Assembly: GCA_965225715.1 (NCBI GenBank)
Contig: CBDDBK010000002.1
Coordinates: 1,355,134-1,419,133, forward strand
From: CBDDBK01 sp965225715
Lineage (GTDB): Bacteria > Bacteroidota > Bacteroidia > Cytophagales > Flammeovirgaceae
Length of the DNA stretch: 64,000 nt
Reading direction: 5' to 3'
In this document: in pieces, positions 1 through 9,830 of the stretch
How positions within the stretch are numbered: the first letter of the stretch is position 1
Layout: each line of letters starts with the position of its first letter
Position numbers and translations under genes: made by a program
Notes under the pieces: model-generated
The model's database searches: none
What the model saw: the letters and a program-made list of their open reading frames with translations, nothing else
Told to the model about the DNA's origin: nothing

Positions 1-506
1 CCATAAGGATTATAATAAACATTAATTCAATTGTATTTGGTAAAATTGTCAAAATATAAAAAAAGGTGTAAACTGTAAATTAACACCCAAAAGCTTTTAC
101 ATGTTTTAGCGTATAAAATAAGGATCAAAATTAGCAAAGAACTAAGTTATAGATTGTATAATTAGAGTTCTAAAGCACAATCTAAGAAGAAATTTAATAA
201 AATACAAAATAGTTTATTTTTTTATTTAGGATTACAGTCCAACGTTAAGGTTAATATTAAAATAATAAACCTTGCTGTTAGAAATATTTTCATATAAAAT
301 ATGAATCTCTTATAGAGATTTTCTAATATGTTTTTTGTTTTAAATTAAATTTTATGAATTATTAAGGTTCAATGAAACAAGATTATAATAATTTAGTCTT
401 TTTATAAAAATAAAATATTTATTATGTTTAAAACTTCAATAGAGCATTTATTACTTGTTTTTTAAACAGAAATCATACTTATATGTTTTAAAATTGTATC
501 ATTTTT
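1..506. other. AT-rich stretch without a recognised gene
   Basis: This stretch is very AT-rich, with many stop codons in all frames. I see no coding region, tRNA-like fold or clear repeat in it. It lies downstream of rlmN, which reads towards it. Confidence 0.5.
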
Positions 507-1556
507 TTATTTTTTGCTTTTATTCGCCAATTGTCCACAAGCTGCTGCTATATCTTCTCCCCGACTTTTTCTTATGTTTACATTCAAATCACAACTTTCC
601 AAATAACTGACAAAGTGTTCTAATTGTTTTGGAGAAGTGTTTATAAAATTATTTTTTTCTATATTATTATATTCTATAATATTAATTTTAGAAGGTACAT
701 GTTTGCTAAATGAATAGAGTGCTTCTGCATCTTTAAGGGTATCATTAAAGTCTTTAAAAATAATATATTCAAATGTTACTAATTTTTTAACTTTACTATA
801 ATAGTATTTCAAAGCATCTCTAAGAGTCGTTAAATTATTGCTCTGGTTAATAGGCATAATACTATTTCGTTTTTTATCGTCAACGGCATGAAGTGATAAA
901 GCAAGTTTACATTTAATTTTATCATCACCAAGTTTACGAATCATTTTAGCAATCCCTGCTGTGGAAATAGTAATCCGTTCTTTTGAAAACCCTAAGCCTT
1001 TTTCGGTCAAATAATCTAAAGATTTTATAACTTCTGAATAATTTAAGAGAGGTTCTCCCATACCCATATAAACTATATTTGTGAGCTTATGTTTATAAAT
1101 TTCTAACGCTTTCTGATTAATGAGTCGTACTTGATCGTATATTTCAGAGGCTTCAAGGTTGCGTATACGCGGTAAAAATCCAGTGGCACAAAACTTACAT
1201 GTTAAGGCACAACCTACTTGCGAAGAGATACAAGCAGTAAAACGATTAGACATTGGAATAAGTACACCTTCCACATGATGCCCATCAAAGAGTTCAAATA
1301 AAAATTTTAGTGTTCCATCTTTAGATTTTTGTTCTTTAACGATTTTGACAGGGTAAAAATTAAAATTATCCTTTAACAAAGATCTTATCTTTTTTGATAA
1401 ATTAGTCATACTATCAAAATCTATATTTCCCTTTTTCCACAACCATTCCTGAATCTGTTTGCTTCTAAACGTTGATTCTTCGTGCTTTTGCAAAAACAGC
1501 TCTAAATCCTTTGATTCTATTTTCCGGATGTCCTTTTTGAGTTTAGTAGAGAGCAT
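507..1556 (-). CDS. rlmN: RlmN, dual-specificity 23S rRNA/tRNA adenine-C2 methyltransferase (radical SAM)
   Basis: The protein has 349 residues, the normal length for RlmN. The radical-SAM cluster motif CxxxCxxC is at Cys116, Cys120 and Cys123 (GCALTCKFCATGF). A C-terminal RGEDIAAACGQL carries the second catalytic cysteine (Cys340), which in this family forms the methylated-enzyme intermediate. The motif MGMGEPLLN follows the cluster. Known family role: it methylates C2 of A2503 in 23S rRNA and of A37 in some tRNAs, using SAM both as methyl donor and as radical source. The gene stands alone; its neighbours give no functional clue. The start at 1556 fits the family N-terminus. Confidence 0.96.
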   Translation of the reverse strand: MLSTKLKKDIRKIESKDLELFLQKHEESTFRSKQIQEWLWKKGNIDFDSMTNLSKKIRSLLKDNFNFYPVKIVKEQKSKDGTLKFLFELFDGHHVEGVLIPMSNRFTACISSQVGCALTCKFCATGFLPRIRNLEASEIYDQVRLINQKALEIYKHKLTNIVYMGMGEPLLNYSEVIKSLDYLTEKGLGFSKERITISTAGIAKMIRKLGDDKIKCKLALSLHAVDDKKRNSIMPINQSNNLTTLRDALKYYYSKVKKLVTFEYIIFKDFNDTLKDAEALYSFSKHVPSKINIIEYNNIEKNNFINTSPKQLEHFVSYLESCDLNVNIRKSRGEDIAAACGQLANKSKK

Positions 1557-2097
1557 TTTTAAATAAATTAGACAATATTAAAATTACAATAATTAAAATT
1601 TATAGTTTATAAATTTTTTATTTTCAAATATTTATATGATTTTAAGCTGTAAATCTAAATTTTAGATTTGTAGTAATAATCTCTAAAATAAGTGTATTTA
1701 ACCTCATGTAACTTTCAAATATTTTTTTTATTTTTAAAGTTTACTCTTAATTATTATATAGTATAGAGCAAAATAAAATCTGTCACTTATAGGTTTTTTT
1801 TAATTTTTACATCGAAACTTATCATGGAGAACTTTAAAGACATGTTGATTTTTTTGAACACTAAGAACGTGTTTAGGTTTTATTTTTAACAGTATAAATA
1901 ATTTATACTGTTGTTTTTTAATTTTTTTTCCATACAATACATGATCGATAATCAGAAAATTATCGTTTAAAAACGAGATAAAAAAATAGTTTATTTAATA
2001 TTTTATATCTTTATATTCTTATAAGCAAAAAATTTAGTACTCTTCTATTCTTTATAGGTTTTAGCTGCCATTTTTTAAATTTTAAACTTTATTTATC
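1557..2097. other. Intergenic region between rlmN and the LRR gene
   Basis: About 540 bp lie between two divergently transcribed genes. The only structure I can support is the perfect palindrome at 1888-1912. Just before it, 1863-1881 resembles the terminal inverted repeat of the IS found at 9962, with a few mismatches. Promoters for both genes should lie here, but I cannot place them with confidence. Confidence 0.4.
1888..1912. repeat. Perfect 12-bp inverted repeat followed by a T-run
   Basis: The arms AACAGTATAAAT and ATTTATACTGTT pair perfectly around a single central A. On the + strand the palindrome is followed by a T-rich run. It could be a factor-independent terminator or an operator-like palindrome. 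Because it sits at the start side of both neighbouring genes, a terminator role would require a lost upstream gene. Confidence 0.45.
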
Positions 2098-4821
2098 ATG
2101 AAAAAAATCACTTTTTTTATACTCTTTTTTTCCTTTTTTACAGCAAAAGCGCAAGTTAATACGCAAGATTCTTTAGCTTTATTAGCTTTATACAACAGTA
2201 CTAACGGTGCTAACTGGAACACCACCTGGAATTTAAACAATCCTGTTGGCAGCTGGCATGGAGTCACTACAACAAATGGGCGAGTTGTAGAGCTTGATTT
2301 TTTTTTTAATAATCTCAATGGTTCCATTCCGTCGGAGTTGGGCAATCTAACTGCTTTAACAAGTTTAAATTTATCTATCAATGACCTTACAGGTTCCATT
2401 CCGTCGGAGTTGGGCAATTTAACTGCTTTAACAAATTTAAATTTATCTATCAATCTACTTACAGGTTCCATTCCATCGGAGTTGGGCAATCTAACTGCTT
2501 TAACAAATGTAGATTTATCTCTCAATGACCTTACAGGTTCCATTCCGTCGGAGTTGGGCAATTTAACTGCTTTAACAAATTTAAATTTATTTTTCAATCT
2601 ACTTACAGGTTCCATTCCACAAGAGTTGGGCAATTTAGTAAATTTGAGAGAATTAAATTTATCTGGCAATCTACTTACAGGTTTCATTCCGTCGGAGTTG
2701 GGCAATCTAACTGCTTTAACAAATTTAGATTTATCTTTCAATCAATTTACAGGTTTCATTCCGTCGGAGTTGGGCAATCTAACTGCTTTAACAAGTTTAA
2801 ATTTATCTAACAATCAACTTACAGGTTCCATTCCATCGGAGTTGGGCAATTTAACTGCTTTAACAACATTGGACTTAGATAACAATCAATTTACGGGTTC
2901 CATTCCTCCGGAGTTGGGTAATCTAACTGCTTTAACAATATTAAATTTAGATGAGAATCAATTTACAGATTTACCGGATTTATCACATTTAGCAGGTATA
3001 ATGGATGATTTTCGTGTTCAAAACAATTTTTTAGATTTTGAAGACATAGAACCCAATCTGGCTAATTTAGCTTCTGCTTCTAATTATTCGCCTCAAGGAC
3101 CGGTAAGAGAAGGGGATTTTTATTCTAATCCTATAGGTACAGATATAGTGCTTTCGGTTGCAGTCAATGGTACCGGGAATGTATACCAATGGTTTTTAAA
3201 TGGTGTAGCTATAGGAGGCGAAAGTAATTCTGATTTAAACCTAACCAATATACAAGAAGCCAATTTTGGTCTTTACTATTGTGAAATTACCAATCCCAAT
3301 GTACCCGGTCTTACCTTGAGGTCTTTGCCCGATATTGTTGGCAATCCCTTTCCAAGCGATATAGTAACATCAGATTTTTTGATTCTTTTAAATCTATACA
3401 ACAACACTAATGGAGCTGGATGGAATACAACTTGGGATTTAGCGTTATCTCCAACAAACTGGGGCGGGATAACATTAGAAAATCAAAGAGTAGTAGCTAT
3501 TGATTTGGCTAATAATAACTTATTGGGAACATTAGCTTCTGATTTAGGTCTTTTAGATAGTTTGCAAACTTTAGATTTAGGCACTAATGAGTTGAGTGGC
3601 GCTATTCCGGCAGAACTCGGCAATTTAGCTGCTTTAACGACTTTAGAATTAGATAGCAATCAACTTACGGGTTCCATTCCTCCGGAGTTGGGCAACTTAG
3701 CTGCTTTAACAACTTTAGACTTAGGCAATAATGAGTTGAGTGGCGTCCTTCCGGCAGAACTTGGCAACTTAGCTGCTTTAACAACTTTAGACTTAGGCAA
3801 TAATGAGTTGAGTGGCGCTCTGCCTAATACATTAGCTAACTTGACTAACTTACTTAATTTAAAACTGGAAAACAATGCTTTTACCGGTCTATCTGATTTA
3901 ACTGCCTTAACTCAACTTGTTGTTTTTAGTGTTCAAAATAATTTTTTAGATTTTGGAGACATAGAACCCAATCGGGCTAATTTAGGTTCTGCTTCTAATT
4001 ATTCGCCTCAAGGACCGGTAAGAGAAGGCGAAAACTATACTTTGCCAAGTGGGTCAAATTTAATGCTTTCTGTCGATGTAGGCGGTACAGGAAATCGTTA
4101 TCAATGGTTTTATAATAGTAATCCTATAGCTAATGCTAGTAATTCCAGTCTTGATTTAATGGACCTTCAAGCTGAAGAGTCCGGTCTTTATTATTGTGAG
4201 ATTAGCAATCCCAATGTACCGAGTTTGATTTTAACTTCTTCAGCAGATACTTTAAAGGTAGTGCCTAATGCAGCTCCGACAGGCATAGCCCTTTCGAACA
4301 ACAGCATAGAAGAAAACTTAGCTATAGGAACTTTAATAGGTCTTTTTTCCACAACAGACGCTAATCCAACTGATAAGCATACCTATACAATTTCTGATAA
4401 CACCAATTTTCAAATCAGTGCGGATAGTTTATATGCTAATATTTCCTTTGATTATGAAACAATAGAAAGCTATAACTTAACAGTAACAAGTACAGACTTA
4501 GGAGGGTTAACCTATTCGGATGATTTGATTATCAGCATTATAGATGGTGATGATGGTGGTTTGGTAACAGGTATTGAGGATGTTTTTACTCAAACTGAAA
4601 CCGTATTGTATCCGAATCCAAGCACAAATTTTTTACATATAAGGGGCTTGAAAAAGATAGGGGTCGTGGAACTTCTATTTTATAACCTTCAAGGTCAAAT
4701 AGTAAAGGAATACAGTGAGATTCAAGATGTTTATGATGTTAGCGATTTGCCTAAGGGTTTCTATATAGCGCTTATCAAAACGTTAAATTTTGAAAAAACC
4801 ATTAATTTTATTATCAACTAG
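2098..4821 (+). CDS. Secreted LRR / Ig-like / cadherin-like protein with T9SS sorting domain
   Basis: The protein has 907 residues. A signal peptide (residues 1 to about 19, cleavage near AKA-Q) is followed by a block of about ten 24-residue leucine-rich repeats of the type LTGSIPSELGNLTALTNL. Then come an Ig-like domain (around 335-405, ending in GLYYCEITNPN), a second shorter LRR block, a second Ig-like domain, a cadherin-like segment (SNNSIEENLAIGTLIG) and a type A T9SS C-terminal domain starting near VLYPNPSTN. The inferred role is a cell-surface or released binding protein exported by the type IX system. Codons near 2298-2307 contain a run of ten T, which could slip. The TAG stop overlaps the first base of the IS that follows, and the C-terminus looks complete, so the insertion seems not to have truncated it. 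Confidence 0.88.
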   Translation: MKKITFFILFFSFFTAKAQVNTQDSLALLALYNSTNGANWNTTWNLNNPVGSWHGVTTTNGRVVELDFFFNNLNGSIPSELGNLTALTSLNLSINDLTGSIPSELGNLTALTNLNLSINLLTGSIPSELGNLTALTNVDLSLNDLTGSIPSELGNLTALTNLNLFFNLLTGSIPQELGNLVNLRELNLSGNLLTGFIPSELGNLTALTNLDLSFNQFTGFIPSELGNLTALTSLNLSNNQLTGSIPSELGNLTALTTLDLDNNQFTGSIPPELGNLTALTILNLDENQFTDLPDLSHLAGIMDDFRVQNNFLDFEDIEPNLANLASASNYSPQGPVREGDFYSNPIGTDIVLSVAVNGTGNVYQWFLNGVAIGGESNSDLNLTNIQEANFGLYYCEITNPNVPGLTLRSLPDIVGNPFPSDIVTSDFLILLNLYNNTNGAGWNTTWDLALSPTNWGGITLENQRVVAIDLANNNLLGTLASDLGLLDSLQTLDLGTNELSGAIPAELGNLAALTTLELDSNQLTGSIPPELGNLAALTTLDLGNNELSGVLPAELGNLAALTTLDLGNNELSGALPNTLANLTNLLNLKLENNAFTGLSDLTALTQLVVFSVQNNFLDFGDIEPNRANLGSASNYSPQGPVREGENYTLPSGSNLMLSVDVGGTGNRYQWFYNSNPIANASNSSLDLMDLQAEESGLYYCEISNPNVPSLILTSSADTLKVVPNAAPTGIALSNNSIEENLAIGTLIGLFSTTDANPTDKHTYTISDNTNFQISADSLYANISFDYETIESYNLTVTSTDLGGLTYSDDLIISIIDGDDGGLVTGIEDVFTQTETVLYPNPSTNFLHIRGLKKIGVVELLFYNLQGQIVKEYSEIQDVYDVSDLPKGFYIALIKTLNFEKTINFIIN
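2308..2985 (+). repeat. 72-bp tandem repeats encoding leucine-rich repeats
   Basis: This part of the LRR gene consists of 72-bp units, each encoding one 24-residue LRR. Neighbouring units are nearly identical at DNA level, for example GAGTTGGGCAATCTAACTGC recurring every 72 bp. Such identity favours in-frame gain or loss of units. Confidence 0.8.
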
Positions 4822-4856
4822 AAGTTGTTTACAAATTAATTTGGAAAAATAAAAAA

Positions 4857-4918
4857 ACATGGGCAAATTTGTAAGTATTTAGCTTTTAAATAGTTATCTA
4901 AACAAATTAAGCCCATGT
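4857..4918 (+). promoter_or_regulatory. 5' UTR hairpin that buries the transposase start codon
   Basis: The left arm 4857-4872 (ACATGGGCAAATTTGT) pairs with the right arm 4902-4918 (ACAAATTAAGCCCATGT), leaving a loop of about 29 nt and a small bulge. The transposase ATG at 4915 lies inside the right arm. Both copies of this IS share the structure. Hairpins of this kind in other IS elements block translation from transcripts that enter from outside; that role here is inferred. Confidence 0.6.
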
Positions 4919-5664
4919 CCATCGTAAAAACAATGATAACACAAAAAGATTTTCAGCCAAAAATTTTACCCCATATTTTGAGTATAAGGTTGTCTTCAAG
5001 AGGTAAAAAATCTAAAATCGGTTATTATAAACTTTATTGTTATATGCTTTACAAAGCGAAATCAGGCTGTCAATGGAGAATGTTATCTATTGATAATAAG
5101 GAAATTACTAATTTTTTTGAAAAGATTTTCAAGGCTTCTGTAGCCCTTTTGAAAAGTGATCATCTAGCTGGTCAATTATCTGAAATTAATTTAGATGGCA
5201 CGCATAGTCTAGCTAAAAATGGTGCTGAAGCAGTAGCTTATTAGAGGCGTAAAAAAGGCAAGACGACTAACTTATTGTTTTTGACAAATGGGAAGGGTAA
5301 AGTGCTTGGTATAAGCGAAGGTATAGCTGGTAAGCACAATGATTTATATGAGGTAAAAAGGTATACTAAGAAGATGTTAAAGGATTTAAAAAAGTGGGGG
5401 TATACATTGCAAAATGTTTTATTTTAGTCAGACAAAGGTTTTGATAGCAAGCTCTTTAGAAAGTTTTTATTTAATCAAGGCTTGAAGCCAAATATTGATG
5501 AAAACAAACGCAATCGTAAAAAACCAAAGCGGGGGAGGAAACGCTTTTTTGATATAAGAACGTTATAAAAATCGTTTACCAATGAGCGTACTTTTGCTTG
5601 GATAGATGGCTTTAAAAACATTCTCATACGCTTTGATAAGAAAGTCCAAAATTGGCTAGCTTGA
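4915..5664 (+). pseudogene. Transposase of IS family A (IS4/IS5 DDE type), multiple stops
   Basis: Reading one frame from ATG 4915 to TGA 5662 gives a transposase-like sequence with the motifs LSEINLDGTHS (first Asp), SDKGFD (second Asp) and NERTFAWIDGFKNILIRFDK (Glu region). It is broken by TAG at 5242, TAG at 5425 and TAA at 5566. The copy at 29809 has CAG where this one has TAG at 5242, so that stop is a substitution. Compared with that copy, a 48-bp in-frame segment after KEIT is missing. It cannot make an intact enzyme unless stops are suppressed. Confidence 0.8.
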
Positions 5665-5711
5665 AATCAAATTGCTGCTAGCCTTATAAATTTTAAGTTG
5701 TAAACAACTTC

Positions 5712-6047
5712 ATTACAAAATATGTGATCTATAGTCTCACTACCAGGGAAAATAGTTAATGTATAAGTTATTAAAATGGCTTGCTCGTTTTCCCACTCAC
5801 AGTAAAAGTCAAGTGGTTCATTATCTTCAGATAAGCTATGACGAATAGAATAATAGTGTCGAGATTCTAAGTTATAAGGTTCTCTGGAAGGTTAAAAGAA
5901 TTTATTAATTTAGAAAAATGATTTAAACCTTCAAGAAAATTGCTTTTTCCTAAATTATTTGATCTGATGAGTAGAGTTAACTCATCTAAATCGACAGTAG
6001 AATCTTTATGACTTTTAAAGTTTTTTAATCTAAATTTTCTAAACATG
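5712..6047 (-). pseudogene. Remnant of an AAA/OLD-type ATPase gene, 5' part only
   Basis: From ATG at 6047 the reverse strand reads MFRKFRLKNFKSHKDSTVDL, then a degenerate Walker A region RSNNLGKSNFLEGL (family form GxNxxGKSN). This is the N-terminus of predicted ATP-binding proteins of the SMC/OLD-like group. The frame then hits TAG and continues in another frame as PLDFYCEWENEQAILITYT before being cut off by the IS at 5711. The frameshift, the missing 3' half and the altered Walker A glycine all indicate a pseudogene. Confidence 0.7.
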
Positions 6048-6090
6048 CTATAACTAATTGAATTACATAAATATGGTTATTGTGATATTA

Positions 6091-7170
6091 TCAGTTTATT
6101 TTATTAAGATTAGCTTGTAGATAAAAATCCATGATGACCAGAGCCGCCATAGCTTCAACAATTGGAACTGCTCTTGGAACAACACAAGGATCATGTCGCC
6201 CTTTGCCTTTGACAGTAATAGGTTCTCCTTTCTCATTCAGACTTATTTGATCAGTCATGATAGTAGCTACGGGTTTAAAAGCAACTTTGAAATAAATGTC
6301 TTCTCCATTTGAAATTCCCCCTTGTACACCTCCAGAATGATTGGTCTGGGTAGAAATATTACCTTTATTATCTTTGATAAATAAGTCATTGTGTTGTGAA
6401 CCCAACATTTTAACCCCTTCAAAACCACTTCCATATTCAAAACCTTTTACTGCATTAATACCCATCATAGCATGGGCTAAAGCAGCATGCAATTTATCAA
6501 AAACAGGTTCTCCCAAGCCAGAAGGCACATTTTTAATAACACCTAAAACACAACCTCCAATAGTATCTTTATTCTTTCTTGTTTGGTCAATAAGATCGAT
6601 CATCTTTTCCGCTATTTCCAAATCAGGACATCTTACAATGGTATCCTCTGTTTTTTCTAAATCCAAGTCCTTATAGCTTTTTTGAACAGCTATATCTCCA
6701 ACCTGACAAACGTATGCTTGGCTTTTGATACCCAATTTATTTAAATACATTTTAGCTATACTCCCGGCAGCTACTCTCGCTAATGTCTCGCGAGCAGAAC
6801 TTCTACCACCTCCTCGATAGTCTCTTATGCCGTATTTAGAAAAGTACGTGTAATCGGCATGGGAAGGTCTAAACTGATCTTTGATATGAGTATAATCTTT
6901 ACTCTTTGCATCTTTGTTATAAACTAATAAAGTGATAGGCATACCCGTTGTTTTTCCTTCAAAAATGCCCGACATAAATTCTATTTTGTCGCTTTCCTGA
7001 CGTTGAGTCGTAATTTTTGACTGACCAGGACGTCTTCTCTGCATTTCCAATTGGATAAAATCTTCGTCAATTACTAAACCTACCGGGCAACCATCAATGA
7101 TTACACCAACGGCAGTTCCATGTGATTCTCCAAAAGTTGTGATTCTAAAAATCCGACCAAATGAATTCAT
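6091..7170 (-). CDS. aroC: Chorismate synthase
   Basis: The protein has 359 residues, typical for chorismate synthase. The N-terminus [15 protein letters not shown], the central [20 protein letters not shown] and the C-terminal [20 protein letters not shown] are the family signatures, including FMN- and substrate-binding Arg and His residues. Known role: the last shared step of aromatic amino acid synthesis, EPSP to chorismate with reduced FMN. The gene stands alone, so the pathway is not clustered here. A dispersed intergenic repeat lies just upstream (7205-7289). Confidence 0.97.
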   Translation of the reverse strand: MNSFGRIFRITTFGESHGTAVGVIIDGCPVGLVIDEDFIQLEMQRRRPGQSKITTQRQESDKIEFMSGIFEGKTTGMPITLLVYNKDAKSKDYTHIKDQFRPSHADYTYFSKYGIRDYRGGGRSSARETLARVAAGSIAKMYLNKLGIKSQAYVCQVGDIAVQKSYKDLDLEKTEDTIVRCPDLEIAEKMIDLIDQTRKNKDTIGGCVLGVIKNVPSGLGEPVFDKLHAALAHAMMGINAVKGFEYGSGFEGVKMLGSQHNDLFIKDNKGNISTQTNHSGGVQGGISNGEDIYFKVAFKPVATIMTDQISLNEKGEPITVKGKGRHDPCVVPRAVPIVEAMAALVIMDFYLQANLNKIN

Positions 7171-7204
7171 TTCAAAATTAAATTTTGGTATTTTATGTCA
7201 TCTC

Positions 7205-7289
7205 AAATAAAAAAAGGGTTTTTGAAGTGCTTAAGTTATTGACAACGAAAAAATGTTCTCTCCTTATTTTTAATAGCAAGGCTATAAAA
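7205..7289 (+). repeat. Dispersed intergenic repeat (MITE/REP-like), copy a
   Basis: An AAAAAAAGGGTTTTTGAAG segment opens this copy and AATAGCAAGGCTATAA closes it, with the small inverted repeat ATAGC/GCTAT at the end. It is most like the copy at 33857-33934, sharing GTTATTGACA-type and AATAGCAAGGCTATAA segments. It lies between aroC and the DUF2442 gene. Confidence 0.6.
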
Positions 7290-7442
7290 TATAGAATTGT
7301 ATAACTTTGTTCATAAAATAAAATTAAGAAACCCTCAAAATTAGTTCATAATACAAAAATACTTCTGTAAATAGGATAGTTTTTAACAAAATAATTGACA
7401 ATGTTATGTCTGAAAACAGCCCCTCTTAATTAATATATTGCT

Positions 7443-7706
7443 ATGAATTTAATTAAAATAAGCAGAGCAAAGTACATAGAAAACTATAAAGTCCACTTAC
7501 ACTTTTCAGATGGATTAACAGGAATAGTTGATTTAGAAGCTGAAATTTATGGAGAAGTTTTTGAGCCCTTAAAGGATAAGAATTATTTCAAATCATTTGT
7601 TAAAGATAGATGGACAATTGGCTGGGCATGTGGAGCGGACTTTGCCCCTGAGTTTCTTCACGAACTGACCCAAAAACAGAATAAAGACAATCGCAATTTT
7701 AGATAG
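7443..7706 (+). CDS. DUF2442 family protein
   Basis: This small protein has 87 residues. It reads ISRAKYIENYKVHLHFSDG, then GIVDLEAEIYGEVFEPLKD, then GADFAPEFLHELT, the conserved pattern of DUF2442. It is paralogous to the protein at 28445-28720, which sits beside DUF4160. Here the usual DUF4160 partner is absent. DUF2442 proteins often pair with DUF4160 and have been suspected to be toxin-antitoxin components; the function is unproven. A TAACTTTG at 7302-7309 matches the Bacteroidota -7 consensus TAnnTTTG, but no good -33 TTG accompanies it. Confidence 0.8.
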   Translation: MNLIKISRAKYIENYKVHLHFSDGLTGIVDLEAEIYGEVFEPLKDKNYFKSFVKDRWTIGWACGADFAPEFLHELTQKQNKDNRNFR

Positions 7707-7792
7707 TTTATTCATTTTTCTGAATCAGAAATATAACAAAATATCTTGAAAGTTAAAGGTTTATAAAAAAGTATAGAGATTTTAAGGTTGTA

Positions 7793-9703
7793 TTAATAAA
7801 TCAATAATTTACGCTCTAAAATTTTATTTCCCAAATCAATAAAAAGAATGTAAAGTCCGGAGGGTATTTTTTCGAGTTTGAAAACAGGGTTTTGTTCTGA
7901 TAAGTTATTTTTCTCTAAAATTTTATTCCCATAAACCGTGTACAGCTTTATGCCTCTAACAGGCTGTTTACTTTGAATTTTGAAAAAATTACTAGCTGGA
8001 TTGGGATATACCAAAATATCAGGCTCTTCCGATGTAGGATTAGGCTCTAAGGCGGTAACTATATCTAATTTTTCAAAAATAGGTCTTAACATTAGGCTAC
8101 CATTTAGACTTTTGTTTTGTTGCCACTGGGAAGAGACATTAAAAAATATATTATTCCCACCTTTTGTATTCATATCAAAACCTAAAATTAAAGGTTCTTG
8201 AGACCGCTGACGTACTCCAATATAAAAAGTATCGGAAAGTATTAAGCCCGCTCCAAAACCATTATCAACTTCATATCTTTGAAAAGTATTTAACCCCTCC
8301 GAATAATTTATGGTAATGTTGCGACTAAAAAGGATTTCATCATTGGCATCGTTAAGAGCATCAATTTTTTTCCAAACGAACAAATCAAAAGTCTCTGAAG
8401 ATAAATCATTTTCATTGCGAGGTAGATGAATATCTATGTGAGTTAAAGTATCCGGGTTGTCTAAAATAAAACGGTGAGCAAGGCTTCCAAAAAACACATT
8501 GACACTCACACCTGCTTCGGCAGTCCCATCATCATAACTAAAATAATCTTCCAAGATATTAAGGGATCTTAATGTATCATTGTTTTGGGTTGGAATAATA
8601 AAATTGGGAGAAGTCGGGCTATTTTCAACCGCATCAATTCTAAACTCATGTCTAATTTTAGTTGGGGCTTGTAAATTATAAAAAGGTAACCCAGTATTAT
8701 TAATGGCTGAAAGTTGGGCAGATTCATTATTTAGAAGTAACACAACATTCTGACTGCTTGGTGTTTGGCTTTGGGTAAAAAGCTGAAAAATTGAAACAGT
8801 ATCTTGGGTTGTTAGATCTGTTAAATGAAACCCAAGCCGAATAGGACTTGGAATAACCGGGCTTAAATTATTTAAACGTACCGTAATAGTATCTCTTAGA
8901 AAGAAAGTAGGGTCATTTTGAAAATGGTTAAAAGGAATGGCGTAATAGTTTTTAAATAAACCATTGGAGTTTCCGGATAAAGCGACATCTACCCTTTGAC
9001 TCGGCTTGTCGGCAGCTGAATCATATACATAAACATAATCTATGTTCCAATGGTCAAAAGCTCCAGATTGTCGCCCATAATTTGTAAAACGAAATTGGAA
9101 TCCATTGTAAAAAAAATCTGAATTATTAAGCGTAACTTCAATCCTATTAAAGGTATCTTGAAGACTTAAAGGGTTGGAACCGGAAACACTCCAAAGGTTT
9201 ATCCAGAGTCCATCGATTTGTTTAATTTGAAGAATCAAAGAGTCTTCAGCATTGGGTGATTCACCTCTTCCACCTGCCTGCCACCAAAAACTAAACACCA
9301 AAGTTTCGAGATTAGTTATATCTTCTAGAGCCAAAGGGCAAGAGGTTAACTTATCATTTAGACCAACGGCAAATGGACTATTGGTCACGTATGGCTGCCC
9401 ATTTTGAAGCAAGCCATCAAAAGTAGCTATATTTGACGTAGGATGATCGCTGCTAAAACCATTATTTATGAAAACATCTTCACTATTTTGCCATAAACTA
9501 CTATCCGGTAAAATAAAACTGGTACTAAAATCATCGAAAAATGGTAGGGGTATTGTATCGCTTCCTGTTGTTCTTAATAGATTTGGGCGGAATATTTTTG
9601 AAGGTAAAGGGTATAACATAGGTTGAGCTAAACACTTTCCAACCAAAGATAACCCCCATAACCCAAAATGAAGTTTTAAAAATAACTTTAAAAAAGTGTT
9701 CAT
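7793..9703 (-). CDS. Secreted T9SS type A sorting-domain protein of unknown function
   Basis: The protein has 636 residues. An N-terminal hydrophobic segment ends near CLAQ (a likely signal peptide). The middle is beta-rich, with segments such as LPFFDDFSTS and DHWNIDYVYV resembling the jelly-roll modules of Bacteroidota exoproteins. The C-terminus from ILVYPNPASNFFKIQS to GNKILERKLLIY is a typical type A T9SS sorting domain. It is probably exported across the outer membrane and anchored or released. I do not recognise a catalytic domain. No operon partner is evident. Confidence 0.85.
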   Translation of the reverse strand: MNTFLKLFLKLHFGLWGLSLVGKCLAQPMLYPLPSKIFRPNLLRTTGSDTIPLPFFDDFSTSFILPDSSLWQNSEDVFINNGFSSDHPTSNIATFDGLLQNGQPYVTNSPFAVGLNDKLTSCPLALEDITNLETLVFSFWWQAGGRGESPNAEDSLILQIKQIDGLWINLWSVSGSNPLSLQDTFNRIEVTLNNSDFFYNGFQFRFTNYGRQSGAFDHWNIDYVYVYDSAADKPSQRVDVALSGNSNGLFKNYYAIPFNHFQNDPTFFLRDTITVRLNNLSPVIPSPIRLGFHLTDLTTQDTVSIFQLFTQSQTPSSQNVVLLLNNESAQLSAINNTGLPFYNLQAPTKIRHEFRIDAVENSPTSPNFIIPTQNNDTLRSLNILEDYFSYDDGTAEAGVSVNVFFGSLAHRFILDNPDTLTHIDIHLPRNENDLSSETFDLFVWKKIDALNDANDEILFSRNITINYSEGLNTFQRYEVDNGFGAGLILSDTFYIGVRQRSQEPLILGFDMNTKGGNNIFFNVSSQWQQNKSLNGSLMLRPIFEKLDIVTALEPNPTSEEPDILVYPNPASNFFKIQSKQPVRGIKLYTVYGNKILEKNNLSEQNPVFKLEKIPSGLYILFIDLGNKILERKLLIY

Positions 9704-9830
9704 TTAAATCAATTATAAGTTACTGTAAACAATATTTTTTATGTGCTATGGATGATTATCGAATACAATTTATTTTATCTTAATTGTAATATCATGTTTT
9801 TCTACAAAATCTTTCACAATATCTGCGATT

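Larger units (their letters stand above)
4821..5711 (+). mobile_element. Defective IS5-like insertion sequence, copy 1 of family A
   Basis: The element is 891 bp with perfect 14-bp terminal inverted repeats, GAAGTTGTTTACAA at 4821 and TTGTAAACAACTTC ending at 5711. It contains a decayed transposase and a 5' hairpin. No clear target duplication is visible (left flank ACTA, right flank ATTA). A second, right-truncated copy starts at 29715. It separates the LRR gene from an ATPase remnant that reads into its right end. Confidence 0.85.

Noticed and set aside
2082..2741. A 219-codon minus-strand frame opposite the LRR gene.
   Set aside because: Its repeats mirror the 72-bp LRR units; the + strand protein has signal peptide, LRR, Ig and T9SS domains.
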